A DNA stretch of 64,000 nt from Mediannikoviicoccus vaginalis (GTDB lineage Bacteria > Bacillota > Clostridia > Tissierellales > Peptoniphilaceae). A program made the translations under genes and the position numbers. The DNA is taken from NCBI RefSeq assembly GCF_928097925.1, contig NZ_CAKMRI010000001.1:434001-498000 (forward strand). Direction: 5' to 3'. Positions 26,217 through 36,866 of this stretch are shown piece after piece; the stretch's first letter is position 1, and each line of letters starts with the position of its first letter. The notes beneath the pieces were generated by a model. It was not told the DNA's origin and made no database searches. It saw nothing but the letters and a program-made list of their open reading frames with translations.

Positions 26217-27602
26217 TTAAAATTCGCAATGTCCAACTGTTCTTGGGAATGGAAGCACGTCTCTAATGTTGGTCATACCAGTTAAATACATTACCATTCT
26301 TTCAAAACCAATTCCAAATCCACCATGGTGAACAGTACCATATCTTCTTAGGTCCATGTACCATTCATAATCTTCTGGGTTAAGTCCCCCGTCAATTATC
26401 TTTTGTTTTAGAATTTCTGGTCTGTATTCCCTTTCACTTCCACCAATTAACTCTCCAATTCCTGGAACTAGTAAGTCCATTGCCGCTACGGTCTTACCGT
26501 CTTCGTTGAGCTTCATGTAGAAGGCCTTAATGTCCTTTGGATAGTCTGTTATAAACACAGGTCCATCAACAATTTGTTCTGAAAGATATCTTTCATGTTC
26601 AGTTTGTAAATCCATTCCCCATTCTACAGGATATTGGAACTCAACCTTTGCATCTTTTAGTATGTCTATAGCTTCTGTGTAGGTCAATGTTTTAAAATCG
26701 CTGTTAACAACTTTTTCAAGTCTTTCTATTAATCCCTTTTGAACGAACTTGTCAAAGAATTCCATTTCTTGTGGGCAGCTTTCTAAAACATATTTAATAA
26801 TGTACTTTATTACATCTTCTGCTAGTTCACAAACATCCTTTAGTTCTGCAAATGCAATTTCCGGTTCAATCATCCAGAATTCTGCCGCATGTCTTGGTGT
26901 GTTTGAGTTTTCTGCTCTAAATGTAGGTCCAAATGTATATACATTTCTATGGGACATTATAAAAGATTCTACTTGAAGTTGACCACTTACCGTTAGATTT
27001 GTTCTCTTACCAAAGAAATCTTCTTTAAAATCTATCTCGCCATTTTCAGTCTTAGGCAAATTATCTAAGTCCAATGTGGAAACTTCGAACATCTCTCCCG
27101 CACCTTCAGCGTCGGATCCAGTAATTATTGGTGTGTGAACATATACAAAACCTCTTTCGTTGAAGAACTTATGGATTGCATAGCTAAGTTCTGAACGAAC
27201 TTTAAATACTGCATTAAAAGTATTTGTTCTAGGTCTTAAATGTAGTATGGTCCTTAAAAATTCAAAAGTATGTCTCTTCTTTTGAAGTGGATAGTCATCG
27301 TCAGATGCTCCTTCAACATATATATTACTTGCTTGAACTTCATAGGCCTGTTTAGCTTGTGGACTTTTAACTAGTTTCCCCTTTACAATAATAGCTGAGC
27401 TTAGTCCAAGCTTGCTAATTTCTTCAAAGTTTTTAACATCTTTATCCACAACTACCTGTACAGGTTTAAACTGAGTTCCGTCGTTTAATTCAATAAATCC
27501 CAAGTTCTTTTGAAATCTTGAATTTTTAATCCAACCTGCAATCTCTACTTCTTGGTCTATGAATTTTTCATAATCTTTTTCAATATCTCTAAGTAAAATC
27601 AA
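26217..27602 (-). CDS. asnS: Asparaginyl-tRNA synthetase (TTG start)
   Basis: A 461-residue class IIb synthetase: OB-fold anticodon domain (15-110) and catalytic core with [30 protein letters not shown] (motif 2) and [12 protein letters not shown] (motif 3). It charges tRNA-Asn directly. The start codon is TTG at 27602, supported by GGGAGG 6 nt upstream and by the conserved N-terminus. It begins one base after the rarA stop. No terminator of its own is seen; the infC attenuator may end its transcript. Confidence 0.96.
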   Translation of the reverse strand: MILLRDIEKDYEKFIDQEVEIAGWIKNSRFQKNLGFIELNDGTQFKPVQVVVDKDVKNFEEISKLGLSSAIIVKGKLVKSPQAKQAYEVQASNIYVEGASDDDYPLQKKRHTFEFLRTILHLRPRTNTFNAVFKVRSELSYAIHKFFNERGFVYVHTPIITGSDAEGAGEMFEVSTLDLDNLPKTENGEIDFKEDFFGKRTNLTVSGQLQVESFIMSHRNVYTFGPTFRAENSNTPRHAAEFWMIEPEIAFAELKDVCELAEDVIKYIIKYVLESCPQEMEFFDKFVQKGLIERLEKVVNSDFKTLTYTEAIDILKDAKVEFQYPVEWGMDLQTEHERYLSEQIVDGPVFITDYPKDIKAFYMKLNEDGKTVAAMDLLVPGIGELIGGSEREYRPEILKQKIIDGGLNPEDYEWYMDLRRYGTVHHGGFGIGFERMVMYLTGMTNIRDVLPFPRTVGHCEF

Positions 27603-27603
27603 T

Positions 27604-28917
27604 TTATTCCTCCCTTAAACTTTTAAGTAATTCATATATCTTTTTTTCATAACCTATTTCTTTAGGATTATAATACTTTTTTTCTTCAAAATTTTCTGGC
27701 ATATATCTTTGCTTTACATATCCACCCTTATAATCATGGGGATATTTATATCCTATTCCATGGCCCAAGTCCTTTGCACCACTATAGTGAGCATCCCTTA
27801 AGTAGCCAGGAATTTCTAGATTTGGATTTTGTTTAACATCTTCTATGGCTTCCATTATGGCCACGTACGAACTGTTACTCTTAGGTGCAGTTGAAAGATA
27901 AGTAACCCCTTGAGAAAGATTTAGTTTACACTCTGGAAGTCCAATTACTTCCACCGCTCTAAACACATCATTTGCAACGGTTAACGCCTTTGGGTCCGCG
28001 TTTCCTATATCTTCCGACGCAAATATTATCATACGTCTTGCTATAAACTTTGGATCTTCACCAGACTGTAACATCTTTGCCAGATAAATTAAAGCTGCAT
28101 CAGGATTTGAACCCCTCATGGATTTTATAAATGCAGATATGGTGTCATAGTGAATATCGCCATCTCTATCATAACCTAAATGATTTAAAAAGAAACTGTC
28201 CTTTATAATATCTTTGGTGATTTTTATCTTTCCATCAACTTCCTCTGTGGAAAGCACTGCAACCTCCAAACTATTTAAAGCATTTCTTACGTCACCATTT
28301 GAAAGCTTTGCGATAAAATCAAGTTCTTCTTCACCAATTTCAATATTGTACATAGAAAGTCCATCTTTGTGCTCAAGGGCCCTCTTTAAAGCTTTTTTTA
28401 TATCTCCTGGTGAAAGATGTTTAAGCTCCACTATTTTTGTTCTTGATAATAAAGCTCTATTTACTTCAAAAAAAGGATTTTCTGTTGTTGCACCTATTAA
28501 AGTTATAAGTCCCGACTCCACGTGTGGAAGAAGAGCGTCCTGTTGAGACTTGTTAAATCTATGAATCTCATCTACAAACAAAATCGTCTTCTTGTTAAAG
28601 AAATTTTGATTGTCTTCTGCGTTTTTTACAACTTCTTTTATGTCTTTAACTCCCGATGTTACTGCCGAAAGCTTTTCAAAAACTCTATTGGTAGATTTTG
28701 ATATAACATAGGCCAAGGTGGTCTTTCCCGTTCCCGGTGGACCATATAGTATTAAAGATCCTATTCTATCTGTTTTTATTAACCTAATTAAAGGGCTGTT
28801 TGGATAAATGACATGCTCTTGACCATAAAAATCTTCTATGTTTTCAGGTCTAACCCTTTCAGCCAAGGGTGCAGAATTTTTCATTTTTCTTTCTAAATCA
28901 TATTCAAATAAGTCCAT
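27604..28917 (-). CDS. rarA: Replication-associated recombination protein A (RarA/MgsA)
   Basis: A 437-residue AAA+ clamp-loader-like ATPase with Walker [12 protein letters not shown] near 59, Walker [11 protein letters not shown], sensor 1 [10 protein letters not shown] and the C-terminal MgsA tetramerisation domain. It acts at stalled replication forks. AGGGGG precedes the ATG. It is the first gene of a two-gene unit with asnS. Confidence 0.95.
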   Translation of the reverse strand: MDLFEYDLERKMKNSAPLAERVRPENIEDFYGQEHVIYPNSPLIRLIKTDRIGSLILYGPPGTGKTTLAYVISKSTNRVFEKLSAVTSGVKDIKEVVKNAEDNQNFFNKKTILFVDEIHRFNKSQQDALLPHVESGLITLIGATTENPFFEVNRALLSRTKIVELKHLSPGDIKKALKRALEHKDGLSMYNIEIGEEELDFIAKLSNGDVRNALNSLEVAVLSTEEVDGKIKITKDIIKDSFFLNHLGYDRDGDIHYDTISAFIKSMRGSNPDAALIYLAKMLQSGEDPKFIARRMIIFASEDIGNADPKALTVANDVFRAVEVIGLPECKLNLSQGVTYLSTAPKSNSSYVAIMEAIEDVKQNPNLEIPGYLRDAHYSGAKDLGHGIGYKYPHDYKGGYVKQRYMPENFEEKKYYNPKEIGYEKKIYELLKSLREE

Positions 28918-28933
28918 ATTTCCCCCTAGTTTA

Positions 28934-28963
28934 TTTATATTATCACAAAAACAGTTCTATTAA
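28934..28963 (-). promoter_or_regulatory. Possible promoter of rarA-asnS
   Basis: TTAATA (28958-28963) with an 18-nt spacer to TATAAA (28934-28939), in the 122-bp gap between the nrdR terminator and rarA. The match is weak. Confidence 0.35.
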
Positions 28964-29016
28964 CATAGAAAAGGAATTTTAATTTTTATCAAATCAAAAA
29001 TATTTTTCTACATAAA

Positions 29017-29041
29017 ACAAAAAGCCCCATTAAATGAGGCT
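29017..29041 (-). terminator. Terminator after nrdR
   Basis: AGCCTCA/TGGGGCT (29035-29041 and 29023-29029) with a TTTTT run on the minus strand, overlapping the nrdR stop codon. It ends the ftsZ-nrdR unit. Confidence 0.82.
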
Positions 29042-29489
29042 AATCTTTAACTTCTTCCAACTCTTCGTAAAAGGATTCAACTCGTTGAAACTCTTTATAC
29101 ACTGAGGCAAATCTTATATAGGCAACTTTATCTATGTTTTTTAGTTTTTCCATAATCAATTCGCCAATCTCAGAAGATGGAATTTCTTTTTTATTCAAAT
29201 GATTTAATTCTAGCTCTATTTCCTTAGTTGCGTTTTCCAACACCTCTAAAGGAACTTTTCTCTTATAGCAGGATTTAATCATTCCATTTAAAATTTTATT
29301 TCTATCAAAAGATTCTCTCTCTTGATTCTTTTTTATCACGATTAGTGAGTTGATTTCATATTTTTCATATGTGGTAAATCTTCTCTTACAATCATTGCAT
29401 TCCCTCCTTCTTCTTATGGAGGTTTCGCTATCAACCTGTCTCGAATCTACAACCCTAGTGTTTGTAGAGTTGCAAAAAGGACATCTCAT
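29040..29489 (-). CDS. nrdR: Transcriptional repressor NrdR
   Basis: A full-length NrdR (149 residues) with the zinc ribbon MRCPFCNS...CNDCKRRF (residues 3-34) and an ATP-cone domain (about 49-139). NrdR senses ATP/dATP and represses ribonucleotide reductase genes at NrdR boxes. The gene begins 3 bp after ftsZ; no NrdR box or reductase gene lies in the window. Confidence 0.97.
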   Translation of the reverse strand: MRCPFCNSTNTRVVDSRQVDSETSIRRRRECNDCKRRFTTYEKYEINSLIVIKKNQERESFDRNKILNGMIKSCYKRKVPLEVLENATKEIELELNHLNKKEIPSSEIGELIMEKLKNIDKVAYIRFASVYKEFQRVESFYEELEEVKD

Positions 29490-29492
29490 TGT

Positions 29493-30560
29493 TTAAAATC
29501 CTCTTTTCTTTAAGAATGAAGGTATTTCTATGTCATCAAGATCACTTGATTCTTTAGATTCGCCATCTTCTTCTTTTTCTTCATTTATACTATTTGTAAA
29601 ATTATCTTTGTTAAAACCAGTGGCAATTACAGTTATCTTTATATCATCTTTTAGCGTTTCATCAATTCCTGCACCAAATATGATATTTGCATCCGGATCG
29701 ACCGCTTCTCTTATTAATTCAGAAGCTTCGTTAACTTCGAATATTCCTAAATCTGAACCAGTAACGTTTATAAGAACAGCCTTTGCTCCATCAATTGAAG
29801 TTTCAAGAAGTGGACTCTTAACTGCAAGTCTTGCAGCTTCAACCGCTCTGTTTTCACCTGTAGCAACTCCAATACCCATGTGAGCAATACCTTGGTCATG
29901 CATAATTGCTTTAACGTCGGCAAAGTCAAGGTTAATTAGATTAGGTACGGCGATTAAGTCTGAAATACCCTTAATACCATTTAGCAATACTTCATCTGCC
30001 ATGGCAAATGCTTCTTTCATTGTAGTTCTCTTTTCAGCAATTTGAAGCAATCTATCATTAGGTATAGTAACAAGTGTATCAACTTTGTCTTTTAAGGCTT
30101 CAATACCTTGTTCTGCTTGAAGTTGTCTTTTTCTTCCTTCGAAAGCAAATGGTTTTGTAACTACACCTACAGTAAGTATTCCTAGTTCCTTTGCTATTTC
30201 TGCAACAACTGGAGCGGCACCTGTACCAGTACCTCCACCCATACCTGCAGTAATAAATACCATGTCAGCGCCTTGAAGCATTTCAACAATTTCGTTTCTA
30301 CTTTCTTCTGCAGCTTTTTGTCCAATGGATGGATTAGCTCCTGCTCCAAGTCCCTTTGTAAGTTTTTCACCAATTTGTAATTTGTTTTCAATGTCACTTG
30401 CAAGTAGAATTTGTTTGTCAGTGTTCATTGCAATTAGTTCAACACCTGTTAAACCTGTTTCTAACATTCTCATTAAAGCGTTGTTACCGCCTCCACCAAC
30501 ACCTACTACTTTTATATTCGCCATTGAATTATCGTTTGCGATTTCCATTTCAAAACTCAT
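29493..30560 (-). CDS. ftsZ: Cell division protein FtsZ
   Basis: The 355-residue tubulin-like GTPase has the T4 signature [14 protein letters not shown] near residue 108 and [10 protein letters not shown] near the N-terminus. A short acidic linker leads to the C-terminal anchor peptide [12 protein letters not shown], which binds SepF or FtsA. The ATG at 30560 is preferred because GGGAGG lies 9 nt upstream. An ATG at 30569 directly abuts the GGGAGG. It has its own consensus promoter and is co-transcribed with nrdR. No ftsA is next to it. Confidence 0.97.
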   Translation of the reverse strand: MSFEMEIANDNSMANIKVVGVGGGGNNALMRMLETGLTGVELIAMNTDKQILLASDIENKLQIGEKLTKGLGAGANPSIGQKAAEESRNEIVEMLQGADMVFITAGMGGGTGTGAAPVVAEIAKELGILTVGVVTKPFAFEGRKRQLQAEQGIEALKDKVDTLVTIPNDRLLQIAEKRTTMKEAFAMADEVLLNGIKGISDLIAVPNLINLDFADVKAIMHDQGIAHMGIGVATGENRAVEAARLAVKSPLLETSIDGAKAVLINVTGSDLGIFEVNEASELIREAVDPDANIIFGAGIDETLKDDIKITVIATGFNKDNFTNSINEEKEEDGESKESSDLDDIEIPSFLKKRGF

Positions 30561-30603
30561 TATGTTCATCCTCCCAAATATATTGTTTCATCTCTTAAGT
30601 ATT

Positions 30604-30632
30604 ATTATATATTTAGAAAAATCAAAAGTCAA
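30604..30632 (-). promoter_or_regulatory. Promoter of ftsZ-nrdR
   Basis: TTGACT (30627-30632), a 17-nt spacer and TATAAT (30604-30609), about 44 bp before the ftsZ start. A small hairpin GCTGTA/TACAG with a GAAA loop (about 30642-30656) lies just upstream of the -35. Confidence 0.88.
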
Positions 30633-30780
30633 AATCAGAACCTGTATTTCTACAGCTTTCAAGGCATTGGGTATTTCTTTGTATTTTAAGTACATTGTTT
30701 TAAATTAATTTATTTAATTGTTGTTATGCTGCTGCTTGTGTTTGTTTGTCAAGTTTAGTTTAATGTTTTTTATTTAAAAA
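30633..30780. other. AT-rich spacer between ftsZ promoter and ftsQ terminator
   Basis: This is part of the 317-bp gap between ftsQ and ftsZ. Apart from the small GAAA-loop hairpin near 30642-30656 I see no reading frame, repeat or further site on either strand. Confidence 0.5.
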
Positions 30781-30782
30781 GC

Positions 30783-30826
30783 AAAAAAATAAGCGAAATT
30801 AATATATCTTTTAATTCCACTTATTT
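30783..30826 (-). terminator. Terminator after ftsQ
   Basis: A 15-bp stem with two G-U pairs, AATAAGTGGAATTAA/TTAATTTCGCTTATT (30811-30825 and 30788-30802), is followed by T7 on the minus strand. It lies about 60 bp past ftsQ and separates the mraY-ftsQ unit from ftsZ. Confidence 0.9.
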
Positions 30827-30886
30827 GAATTATTATTATGCATTCTATTTTTCATTTGTTTTATAGATACAATTTTTCTAACATCT

Positions 30887-31597
30887 TTAATCCGCTATAA
30901 CTACAGGTTTCTTTACATTAGACACTTTTATTTCTTTTATATCTATACCTTTAGTATCATTCTCTGAAATAATTTCCGAAATAATTTCAAATTTCTTTTT
31001 TATTTGTTTTTTATCGCCAAAATACGCATCAATTCCATCAATTTCAATGAACATATTCTTTTTATCCGTTAAATTTAACTTGGTGAAGTTTATATTGTAC
31101 TCCTCAACACTATCAAATATCTCCTTAATTGTAGCATCATTAAAGATACTATTGTTTACTATAAGATCTGTGTTTATTCCAACAATTTCCGGTAAATTTT
31201 CAGTATCTTCCTTAGTGTTGCTAATATTTCCCAAGGTGTCTATAAATACAATGTCCTTATTCTTAGTTACAATATAAGCGATATTCGTCTTTTCTAAAAT
31301 TTCGACTTTCAACTTGTTGGGAAACTCTTTTTTAATATCAACTTCTATTATCTTGTCATTCTTAGTTAGATTTTTTTCTGCGTCCTTTATATTTGCCAAG
31401 AAGTAATTTTTCCCATATAATTTCGACTCATTTTTAAAGTCTTCAATTGTATATGTCTTATTTCCATCCATTTCAATATTTATTAAATTAAAATATGGAT
31501 GTCTTAGCAAAAAATACGCCACAATAGATATTATTGAAATTATAATTACAATTGTCCAAATTAAGGCAAATTTACTTTTCTTTTTTTTATTTTCCAT
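30887..31597 (-). CDS. ftsQ: Cell division protein FtsQ/DivIB
   Basis: A 236-residue type II membrane protein: short basic N-terminus (KKKKSK), one membrane helix (about 10-30), then a POTRA domain (HPYFNLINIEMDGNKTY) and the FtsQ beta domain. It links the early and late divisome with FtsL and FtsB/DivIC. It overlaps murG by 11 bp and is last in its unit. Confidence 0.9.
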   Translation of the reverse strand: MENKKKKSKFALIWTIVIIISIISIVAYFLLRHPYFNLINIEMDGNKTYTIEDFKNESKLYGKNYFLANIKDAEKNLTKNDKIIEVDIKKEFPNKLKVEILEKTNIAYIVTKNKDIVFIDTLGNISNTKEDTENLPEIVGINTDLIVNNSIFNDATIKEIFDSVEEYNINFTKLNLTDKKNMFIEIDGIDAYFGDKKQIKKKFEIISEIISENDTKGIDIKEIKVSNVKKPVVIAD

Positions 31598-32690
31598 TAC
31601 TTCCTACTTTTACTATTTCCTGTACTATTTCATATCCCGCATTTGGAGTTGCAAATTCTTTTGCTCTTTCTCCCATTTCTTTTAATCTATTGTCATCATT
31701 TAAAAGCTCAAGTATTTTTGATTTTAGATTGCTGGACTCTAAGTCTTTTTCCTCAATCATAAGTGAAGCTCCTCTATTTTTAAACTCCAGTGCATTGTAT
31801 ACTTGATGGTTTTCTGTTGTATATGCTTTCGGAACTAATATAGAAGGCATTCCCAAGTAAGATAGTTCTGCCAAAGTAATCGCTCCAGAGCTTGTTATTA
31901 CAAGGTCGGAAATTGCATAGGCCTCTTGAATATTATCTAAGTATGGATAAACTTTTACATTAGGTAATACTTTCATATCCTTTACAAAGCTATCGTAATT
32001 GTTTTTCCCTGTTACAAAGAACAGGTTGAAGTCATCTTGGTTCAGATTTTCATTAATCATCTCTTTAAAAACTTGATTTAATTTTCCCGATCCATTGGAC
32101 CCACCAAATACTAAAATATTTTTATTTTGATTTTTAAATCCCATATGAAAGTTTGCTTCATCTCTTATTTCATCCATATTTAAAAATTTATTTCTAATTG
32201 GATTTCCAGTAATTATTCCATTTTCCTGATTTTTAAAATACTTCAAACTCTCTTTAAATGTTACAAAGTACTTATTTGCATACCTTGATAATATTTTATT
32301 AGTAACTCCAGGATACGAGTTTTGTTCATGGAAAAAAACTTTTTTTCTTAATTTATGTGCCGCATATAAAACTGGGCCAGTAACAAAACCACCGGTTCCA
32401 ATTACAAAATCCGGATTAAACTCTTTAAGTATCTTTTTAGACTCGCTAATTCCCTTTAATGTGTCTCCTCCTGTCTTAAAAATCTTTTTTATGGATTTTC
32501 TTGAAAGGGGTGAGGCTGTAATGCCTTTAAATTCATATCCTTGATTTGGTACAAGAATAGATTCTAAGCTATTTTTTCTTCCAATATATAAAACTTCTGT
32601 GTCGGGATAGAGTTTTATAAACTCTTCTATTATGGCTATGGCAGGATATATATGTCCTCCCGTTCCTCCACCACTTACTGCTATTTTCAT
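31587..32690 (-). CDS. murG: UDP-GlcNAc:lipid I N-acetylglucosaminyltransferase MurG
   Basis: A 367-residue GT28 glycosyltransferase with GGGTGGHIYPA at 8-18, the second glycine loop VFGGSNGSGKLN and SSGAITLAELSYLGMPSI near the donor site. It adds GlcNAc to lipid I to make lipid II on the inner membrane face. It lies 1 bp after ftsW and overlaps ftsQ. Confidence 0.96.
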   Translation of the reverse strand: MKIAVSGGGTGGHIYPAIAIIEEFIKLYPDTEVLYIGRKNSLESILVPNQGYEFKGITASPLSRKSIKKIFKTGGDTLKGISESKKILKEFNPDFVIGTGGFVTGPVLYAAHKLRKKVFFHEQNSYPGVTNKILSRYANKYFVTFKESLKYFKNQENGIITGNPIRNKFLNMDEIRDEANFHMGFKNQNKNILVFGGSNGSGKLNQVFKEMINENLNQDDFNLFFVTGKNNYDSFVKDMKVLPNVKVYPYLDNIQEAYAISDLVITSSGAITLAELSYLGMPSILVPKAYTTENHQVYNALEFKNRGASLMIEEKDLESSNLKSKILELLNDDNRLKEMGERAKEFATPNAGYEIVQEIVKVGSNGK

Positions 32691-32691
32691 A

Positions 32692-33810
32692 TTACCTCCT
32701 GTCTGCCTGTTTTGAAATTCCTAAAACCATTCCCATCATAAACAAAAATACCATCAAGGATGTTCCACCATAGGAAATAAATGGTAGTGTCAATCCTGTT
32801 GGAGGAATAATTCCAAGAGCAACAGATATATTTATGAACGCCTGTAAACCTATTAATAACATAATCGAAATCACTAAAAGTTTTGCAAAGCTATCTTTTA
32901 GTTTAAAAGCCATTTTCATGCCGCAGTAGATTAGATAAAGATATAGTAAAATGACCATTATACTTCCTATAAAGCCTAATTCTTCTGCAATAATTGCAAA
33001 TATAAAGTCATTGTGCGCCTCTGATAGATAACTAAATTTATGTCTTGATTTCCCAAGTCCTACTCCAAAAATTCCTCCATAGGACACGGCAAAAAGAGAT
33101 TGGGCAAGTTGCCATCCCTTATTTGAAAAGTCTTTTAGTGGATCTAGCCAAGCTTCTATTCTTGAAGAACGGCTATAAGAACTTTTGGAAAAAACTATTC
33201 CTACCACTCCAGAAGTTACTAATATTCCAAGTCCTAAGGCAGATTGAAATAAATTTACTCCCCCAACTATAAATATACATATTATTACGGCACCCATAAC
33301 CATAGTTGTTGATAAGTCTGGCTGTAAAAATACCAATCCACAGGATATCATCAAAAAGAAAAACATTGGCAAAAATCCATATAAAACATTATTGAGCTTC
33401 TTTTTATATCTATCAATATACTTACAAACTGCTAAAATCGTTCCTAGTTTCAAAAAGTCTGAAGGCATTATTGTTATTGGTCCAATGTCTAGCCACCTTC
33501 TTGCATTATATGTTTCAATATCGCCGAAAATCAAAACAAGAACCGATAGAATTATGGATAGTATGTAGAGTACATATCCATATTTTTTAAAAATTCTGTA
33601 GTCTATGTTTGAAGTTATAAACATAATAATTATTCCGACAAAGGAAAAGATTAAATTCTTATTAATAAAAAAATACGGATTTATTCCCTTTCTAACCGCA
33701 TATGGCCAACTGGAACTAAACACCATAATATTGCCTACAATAATGAGTAGCATTGTGGCTATAAAAATATTATAATCTATCTTTTTCCTTCTTTTTGGCT
33801 TCTTCACCAT
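32692..33810 (-). CDS. ftsW: Peptidoglycan glycosyltransferase FtsW (SEDS family)
   Basis: A 372-residue membrane protein with about ten helices and SEDS motifs: NARRWLDIG, LQPDLSTTMV, LSEAHNDFIFAIIAEELG and the C-terminal IPPTGLTLPFISYGG. It polymerises lipid II at the septum with a class B PBP, probably the PASTA-PBP upstream. The basic N-terminus KKPKRRKK is cytoplasmic. It directly abuts murD. Confidence 0.95.
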   Translation of the reverse strand: MVKKPKRRKKIDYNIFIATMLLIIVGNIMVFSSSWPYAVRKGINPYFFINKNLIFSFVGIIIMFITSNIDYRIFKKYGYVLYILSIILSVLVLIFGDIETYNARRWLDIGPITIMPSDFLKLGTILAVCKYIDRYKKKLNNVLYGFLPMFFFLMISCGLVFLQPDLSTTMVMGAVIICIFIVGGVNLFQSALGLGILVTSGVVGIVFSKSSYSRSSRIEAWLDPLKDFSNKGWQLAQSLFAVSYGGIFGVGLGKSRHKFSYLSEAHNDFIFAIIAEELGFIGSIMVILLYLYLIYCGMKMAFKLKDSFAKLLVISIMLLIGLQAFINISVALGIIPPTGLTLPFISYGGTSLMVFLFMMGMVLGISKQADRR

Positions 33811-35127
33811 CTAATCACCTAAGTTATTTACTAAGTCCTTAAACTCATTTCCTCTGTCCATATAGTTCTTATACATTCCCCATGATGCACAGGCAGGAGA
33901 AAGTAGTACAACATCTCCCTTGTCCATTACTTTGTAAGAAAGTTCTACTGCTTCTTTCATATCTTTGACAATATTTATATCTTTTACACCTTTTGCTTCT
34001 TCCTGCATTTGACTAGCAGTTTCTCCCATAAGTATAAGTTTTTTTATTCTATCTCCATATTGTTCAAACATCTCTTTGAAAGATACCTTCTTATCATATC
34101 CACCTGCAATTAAGATAATTGGATTTTCAAAAGAAGATAGCGCCTTTATGGTTGAATCCACATTTGTTCCCTTAGAGTCATTGTAAAACTTAACTTCATC
34201 TAACTCTCTAACAAACTCTATTCTATGCTCCACTGCATTAAAACTATAGCATGCCCTTTCAATGTCTTCGTCAGATATATTTAACGCATTTGTTATAGCC
34301 GCTGCCACAAGGACATTTTGTACATTGTGAAGCCCTGGAATACGAAGTTTCCTAGCGTCAATTATCCTCTTTCCACCACGATAGATAAATGGTTTGTCAT
34401 AATAAAATAATGCATTTTTATCTTCTAGGGATATTGAGATAATTTCTGATTTTATCTCATTCTTTAATTTACATAATCTTTTATCATCAATATTTAAAAT
34501 CAATTTATCATCTGGATTTTGATTTTTAAAAATATTTTGTTTTGCTTTAAAGTATGCGTCAAAACTACCATGCCAGTCAGAATGGTCTGGCGAAATATTT
34601 GTAAAAGCTGCAACTTTTGTCCTAAATGTAGTTGTGGAGTCCAGTTGAAAACTTGAGCTCTCTATTACAAAATAGTCTACTTCAGGATTTGAATAAATCT
34701 CCCACAACATTCCAACTCCAATATTTCCTATGGCAATAGATGACTTTCCACTTTCATTTAATATGTGATTAACAAGCATTGTAGTTGTAGTTTTGCCATT
34801 GGTCCCTGTAATTGATATTAAATTTCTGTCACCAAATAGTCTATATGCCATTTCCAAATCGGAAACAATTTCTATTCCTCTGCTAGAAATTTTTTGTATC
34901 AATTCGTTATGAGGTGGTATTCCAGGGCTCTTTATACATATAATTTCCTTTGAAATAACTTCTTCTAAATCAAATATTAAGGTATATTTTAAATCTTTTA
35001 ATTCTTCTGGCTCGTCTTCCTTAGAGCTTATATTGCTATCATATGCATAGACATTAAGTCCCTTCTTGCTAAGCGTCTTTACTGTAGAAATTCCCGTAAT
35101 ACCTAATCCTATTACTAAATAATCCAT
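33811..35127 (-). CDS. murD: UDP-N-acetylmuramoylalanine-D-glutamate ligase
   Basis: A 438-residue Mur ligase with the ATP loop SITGTNGKTTTT near 109-120, an N-terminal Rossmann-like UDP-binding domain and the C-terminal Mur ligase domain. It adds D-Glu to UDP-MurNAc-L-Ala. It lies 1 bp after mraY. The partner ligases MurC, MurE and MurF are not in this cluster. Confidence 0.96.
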   Translation of the reverse strand: MDYLVIGLGITGISTVKTLSKKGLNVYAYDSNISSKEDEPEELKDLKYTLIFDLEEVISKEIICIKSPGIPPHNELIQKISSRGIEIVSDLEMAYRLFGDRNLISITGTNGKTTTTMLVNHILNESGKSSIAIGNIGVGMLWEIYSNPEVDYFVIESSSFQLDSTTTFRTKVAAFTNISPDHSDWHGSFDAYFKAKQNIFKNQNPDDKLILNIDDKRLCKLKNEIKSEIISISLEDKNALFYYDKPFIYRGGKRIIDARKLRIPGLHNVQNVLVAAAITNALNISDEDIERACYSFNAVEHRIEFVRELDEVKFYNDSKGTNVDSTIKALSSFENPIILIAGGYDKKVSFKEMFEQYGDRIKKLILMGETASQMQEEAKGVKDINIVKDMKEAVELSYKVMDKGDVVLLSPACASWGMYKNYMDRGNEFKDLVNNLGD

Positions 35128-35128
35128 C

Positions 35129-36094
35129 TTATCTCCCTAATCCCAATACTGTAAGTATGGAAAATACTATTGATAGCACTGTAAATGCAGCAACAATTTT
35201 AGGCTCCTTATATCCCTTTAACTCATAATGATGATGAATTGGCGACATTAGAAAGACCCTCTTTTTATTTCTAGTCTTATAACTAATTACTTGAATTATT
35301 ACAGACATTGTCTCAATAACATAAACACCACCAAGTATTACTAGGTAAAGTGGAGCGTTTAATATTAAAGCCATCATTACCAAAGCTCCCCCTATGGCCA
35401 TTGAGCCAGTGTCCCCCATGAATACTGATGCAGGGTTTGAATTATACACTAAAAACCCTATTAGAGAACCTACAAAAATCGTTGAGAACACTGCCATTGA
35501 TGATCCTTTTAAAATGGCTATTATTGCAAGTGCAATAAATACTGGAATTGAAACGGATGTTGCAAGTCCATCAAGACCATCAGTAATATTTGTAGCATTG
35601 ACAGTTCCAATCATAATAAATGTAAGTATTGGATATGTTAAAATTCCCAAATTAAATTCTATATCTGTAAAAGGAATGTTAATTATCGAAATATGTTTAG
35701 CTGATACCTTTGAAGCCAAGTAAATTAGTCCAAAACTCATAATTATTTGGAAAATTATCTTTTGTAACTCCGTAAGTCCTAGTGATCTTTTCATTACTAG
35801 CTTGAAAAAGTCATCTACAAATCCTACAAGGCCAAATCCAAGCATACTTACTATTATAAGTATGTTTTCGTGGCTATATCCTCTAAAGATAGCCAAGGTT
35901 ATTAGGGTTGAAAAAATAAATATTATACCGCCCATTGTTGGAGTGCCCTGTTTTAGTAAATGGGCCTTTGGTCCGTCATCCCTAATACTCTGTCCTATTT
36001 TTGCTCTTACTAAAATTTTAATAATATACTTACCAATGACGATTGATATAAGCATACTAACCAAAAGCATCGTAAGTAGTTTAAATATATCCAT
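35129..36094 (-). CDS. mraY: Phospho-N-acetylmuramoyl-pentapeptide transferase MraY
   Basis: A 321-residue membrane enzyme with ten predicted helices and the catalytic motifs QGTPTMGG, FVDDFFK, NITDGLDGLA, MGDTGSMAIGG and HHHYELKG. It makes lipid I from UDP-MurNAc-pentapeptide and undecaprenyl phosphate. It is first in the unit mraY-murD-ftsW-murG-ftsQ, with its own promoter between the crp gene and its start. Confidence 0.97.
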   Translation of the reverse strand: MDIFKLLTMLLVSMLISIVIGKYIIKILVRAKIGQSIRDDGPKAHLLKQGTPTMGGIIFIFSTLITLAIFRGYSHENILIIVSMLGFGLVGFVDDFFKLVMKRSLGLTELQKIIFQIIMSFGLIYLASKVSAKHISIINIPFTDIEFNLGILTYPILTFIMIGTVNATNITDGLDGLATSVSIPVFIALAIIAILKGSSMAVFSTIFVGSLIGFLVYNSNPASVFMGDTGSMAIGGALVMMALILNAPLYLVILGGVYVIETMSVIIQVISYKTRNKKRVFLMSPIHHHYELKGYKEPKIVAAFTVLSIVFSILTVLGLGR

Positions 36095-36122
36095 TTAATT
36101 ATTCTCCTTTACTCATCTTAAT

Positions 36123-36151
36123 ATTATATCCTAAAGAGTGGTTATTGTTAA
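36123..36151 (-). promoter_or_regulatory. Promoter of mraY-murD-ftsW-murG-ftsQ
   Basis: TTAACA (36146-36151), a 17-nt spacer and TATAAT (36123-36128), starting at the base after the crp/fnr stop codon and ending 28 bp before mraY. Confidence 0.82.
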
Positions 36152-36832
36152 CTAAATAGTAAGCTTTGTCAAGCCTTCTAAGTCTAGTATCACTATGTCC
36201 CCCTTTGGAAGTAGTTTAACTAAACCCAAGTCTTCGAAATAGCTTAACTTTCTAATCACAGTTTCCCTAGCTACTCCAGAAAAACTTCCAAGCTCCATCC
36301 TATTCATATTGTGCTTGATTAATATTTCGCCGGATTCTTCTTTTATTCCATATCTATTTGAAAGATCTATTAAGCTCTTTGCAACTTTCATATCTGCATT
36401 CATTACTGAAAGCCTGTCGATTAACTCTTCGCCCTTTCTTATTCTAAGATAGGACTGAATTAATAAGGACTTTAAAAACAATTCATTATGCATCAAGATA
36501 TTTGAAAAATCCTTCTTTGAAATTTTTAAAACCTGACACTTAGTAAGTGCAATCCCATTATAAAGATAGGATTCAGATGTTATTAAATTAAGTCCTCCAA
36601 CAAAATCTTCATCTTTATATACATATAGAATCTGTTCTCTTCCATCAGACAGGTCCATGGATATTTTCATTGAGCCACTTTTGATAATATACATATAAAG
36701 TGCCTTGTCCCCTGGACGAAAAACATACTCTCCCTTATCCACATTGACAATCTCTACAGATTTGGAAAGTTTTTCCTTGTCCTCTTTCGACAATTCTTTA
36801 AAAAGCTTTGTTTCCTTAATTATATTCTTCAT
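36152..36832 (-). CDS. Crp/Fnr family transcriptional regulator
   Basis: This 226-residue protein has a cyclic-nucleotide-binding-like N-terminal domain (about 10-120) and a Crp-type winged helix (about 150-215). The recognition region is RMELGSFSGVARETVIRKL. Only one cysteine (TKCQVL) is present, so an FNR-type Fe-S sensor is unlikely. The effector is unknown. It sits inside the division/cell wall cluster between the PASTA-PBP and mraY, an unusual place. GGAGG lies before the ATG. A TATAAT at 36848-36853 has only a weak -35. Confidence 0.9.
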   Translation of the reverse strand: MKNIIKETKLFKELSKEDKEKLSKSVEIVNVDKGEYVFRPGDKALYMYIIKSGSMKISMDLSDGREQILYVYKDEDFVGGLNLITSESYLYNGIALTKCQVLKISKKDFSNILMHNELFLKSLLIQSYLRIRKGEELIDRLSVMNADMKVAKSLIDLSNRYGIKEESGEILIKHNMNRMELGSFSGVARETVIRKLSYFEDLGLVKLLPKGDIVILDLEGLTKLTI

Positions 36833-36866
36833 TTTTCCTCCAATATAATTATATATTAAAGACTCT

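Noticed and set aside
36152-36832. Oxygen-sensing FNR with an Fe-S cluster
   Set aside because: Only a single cysteine is present in the whole protein.
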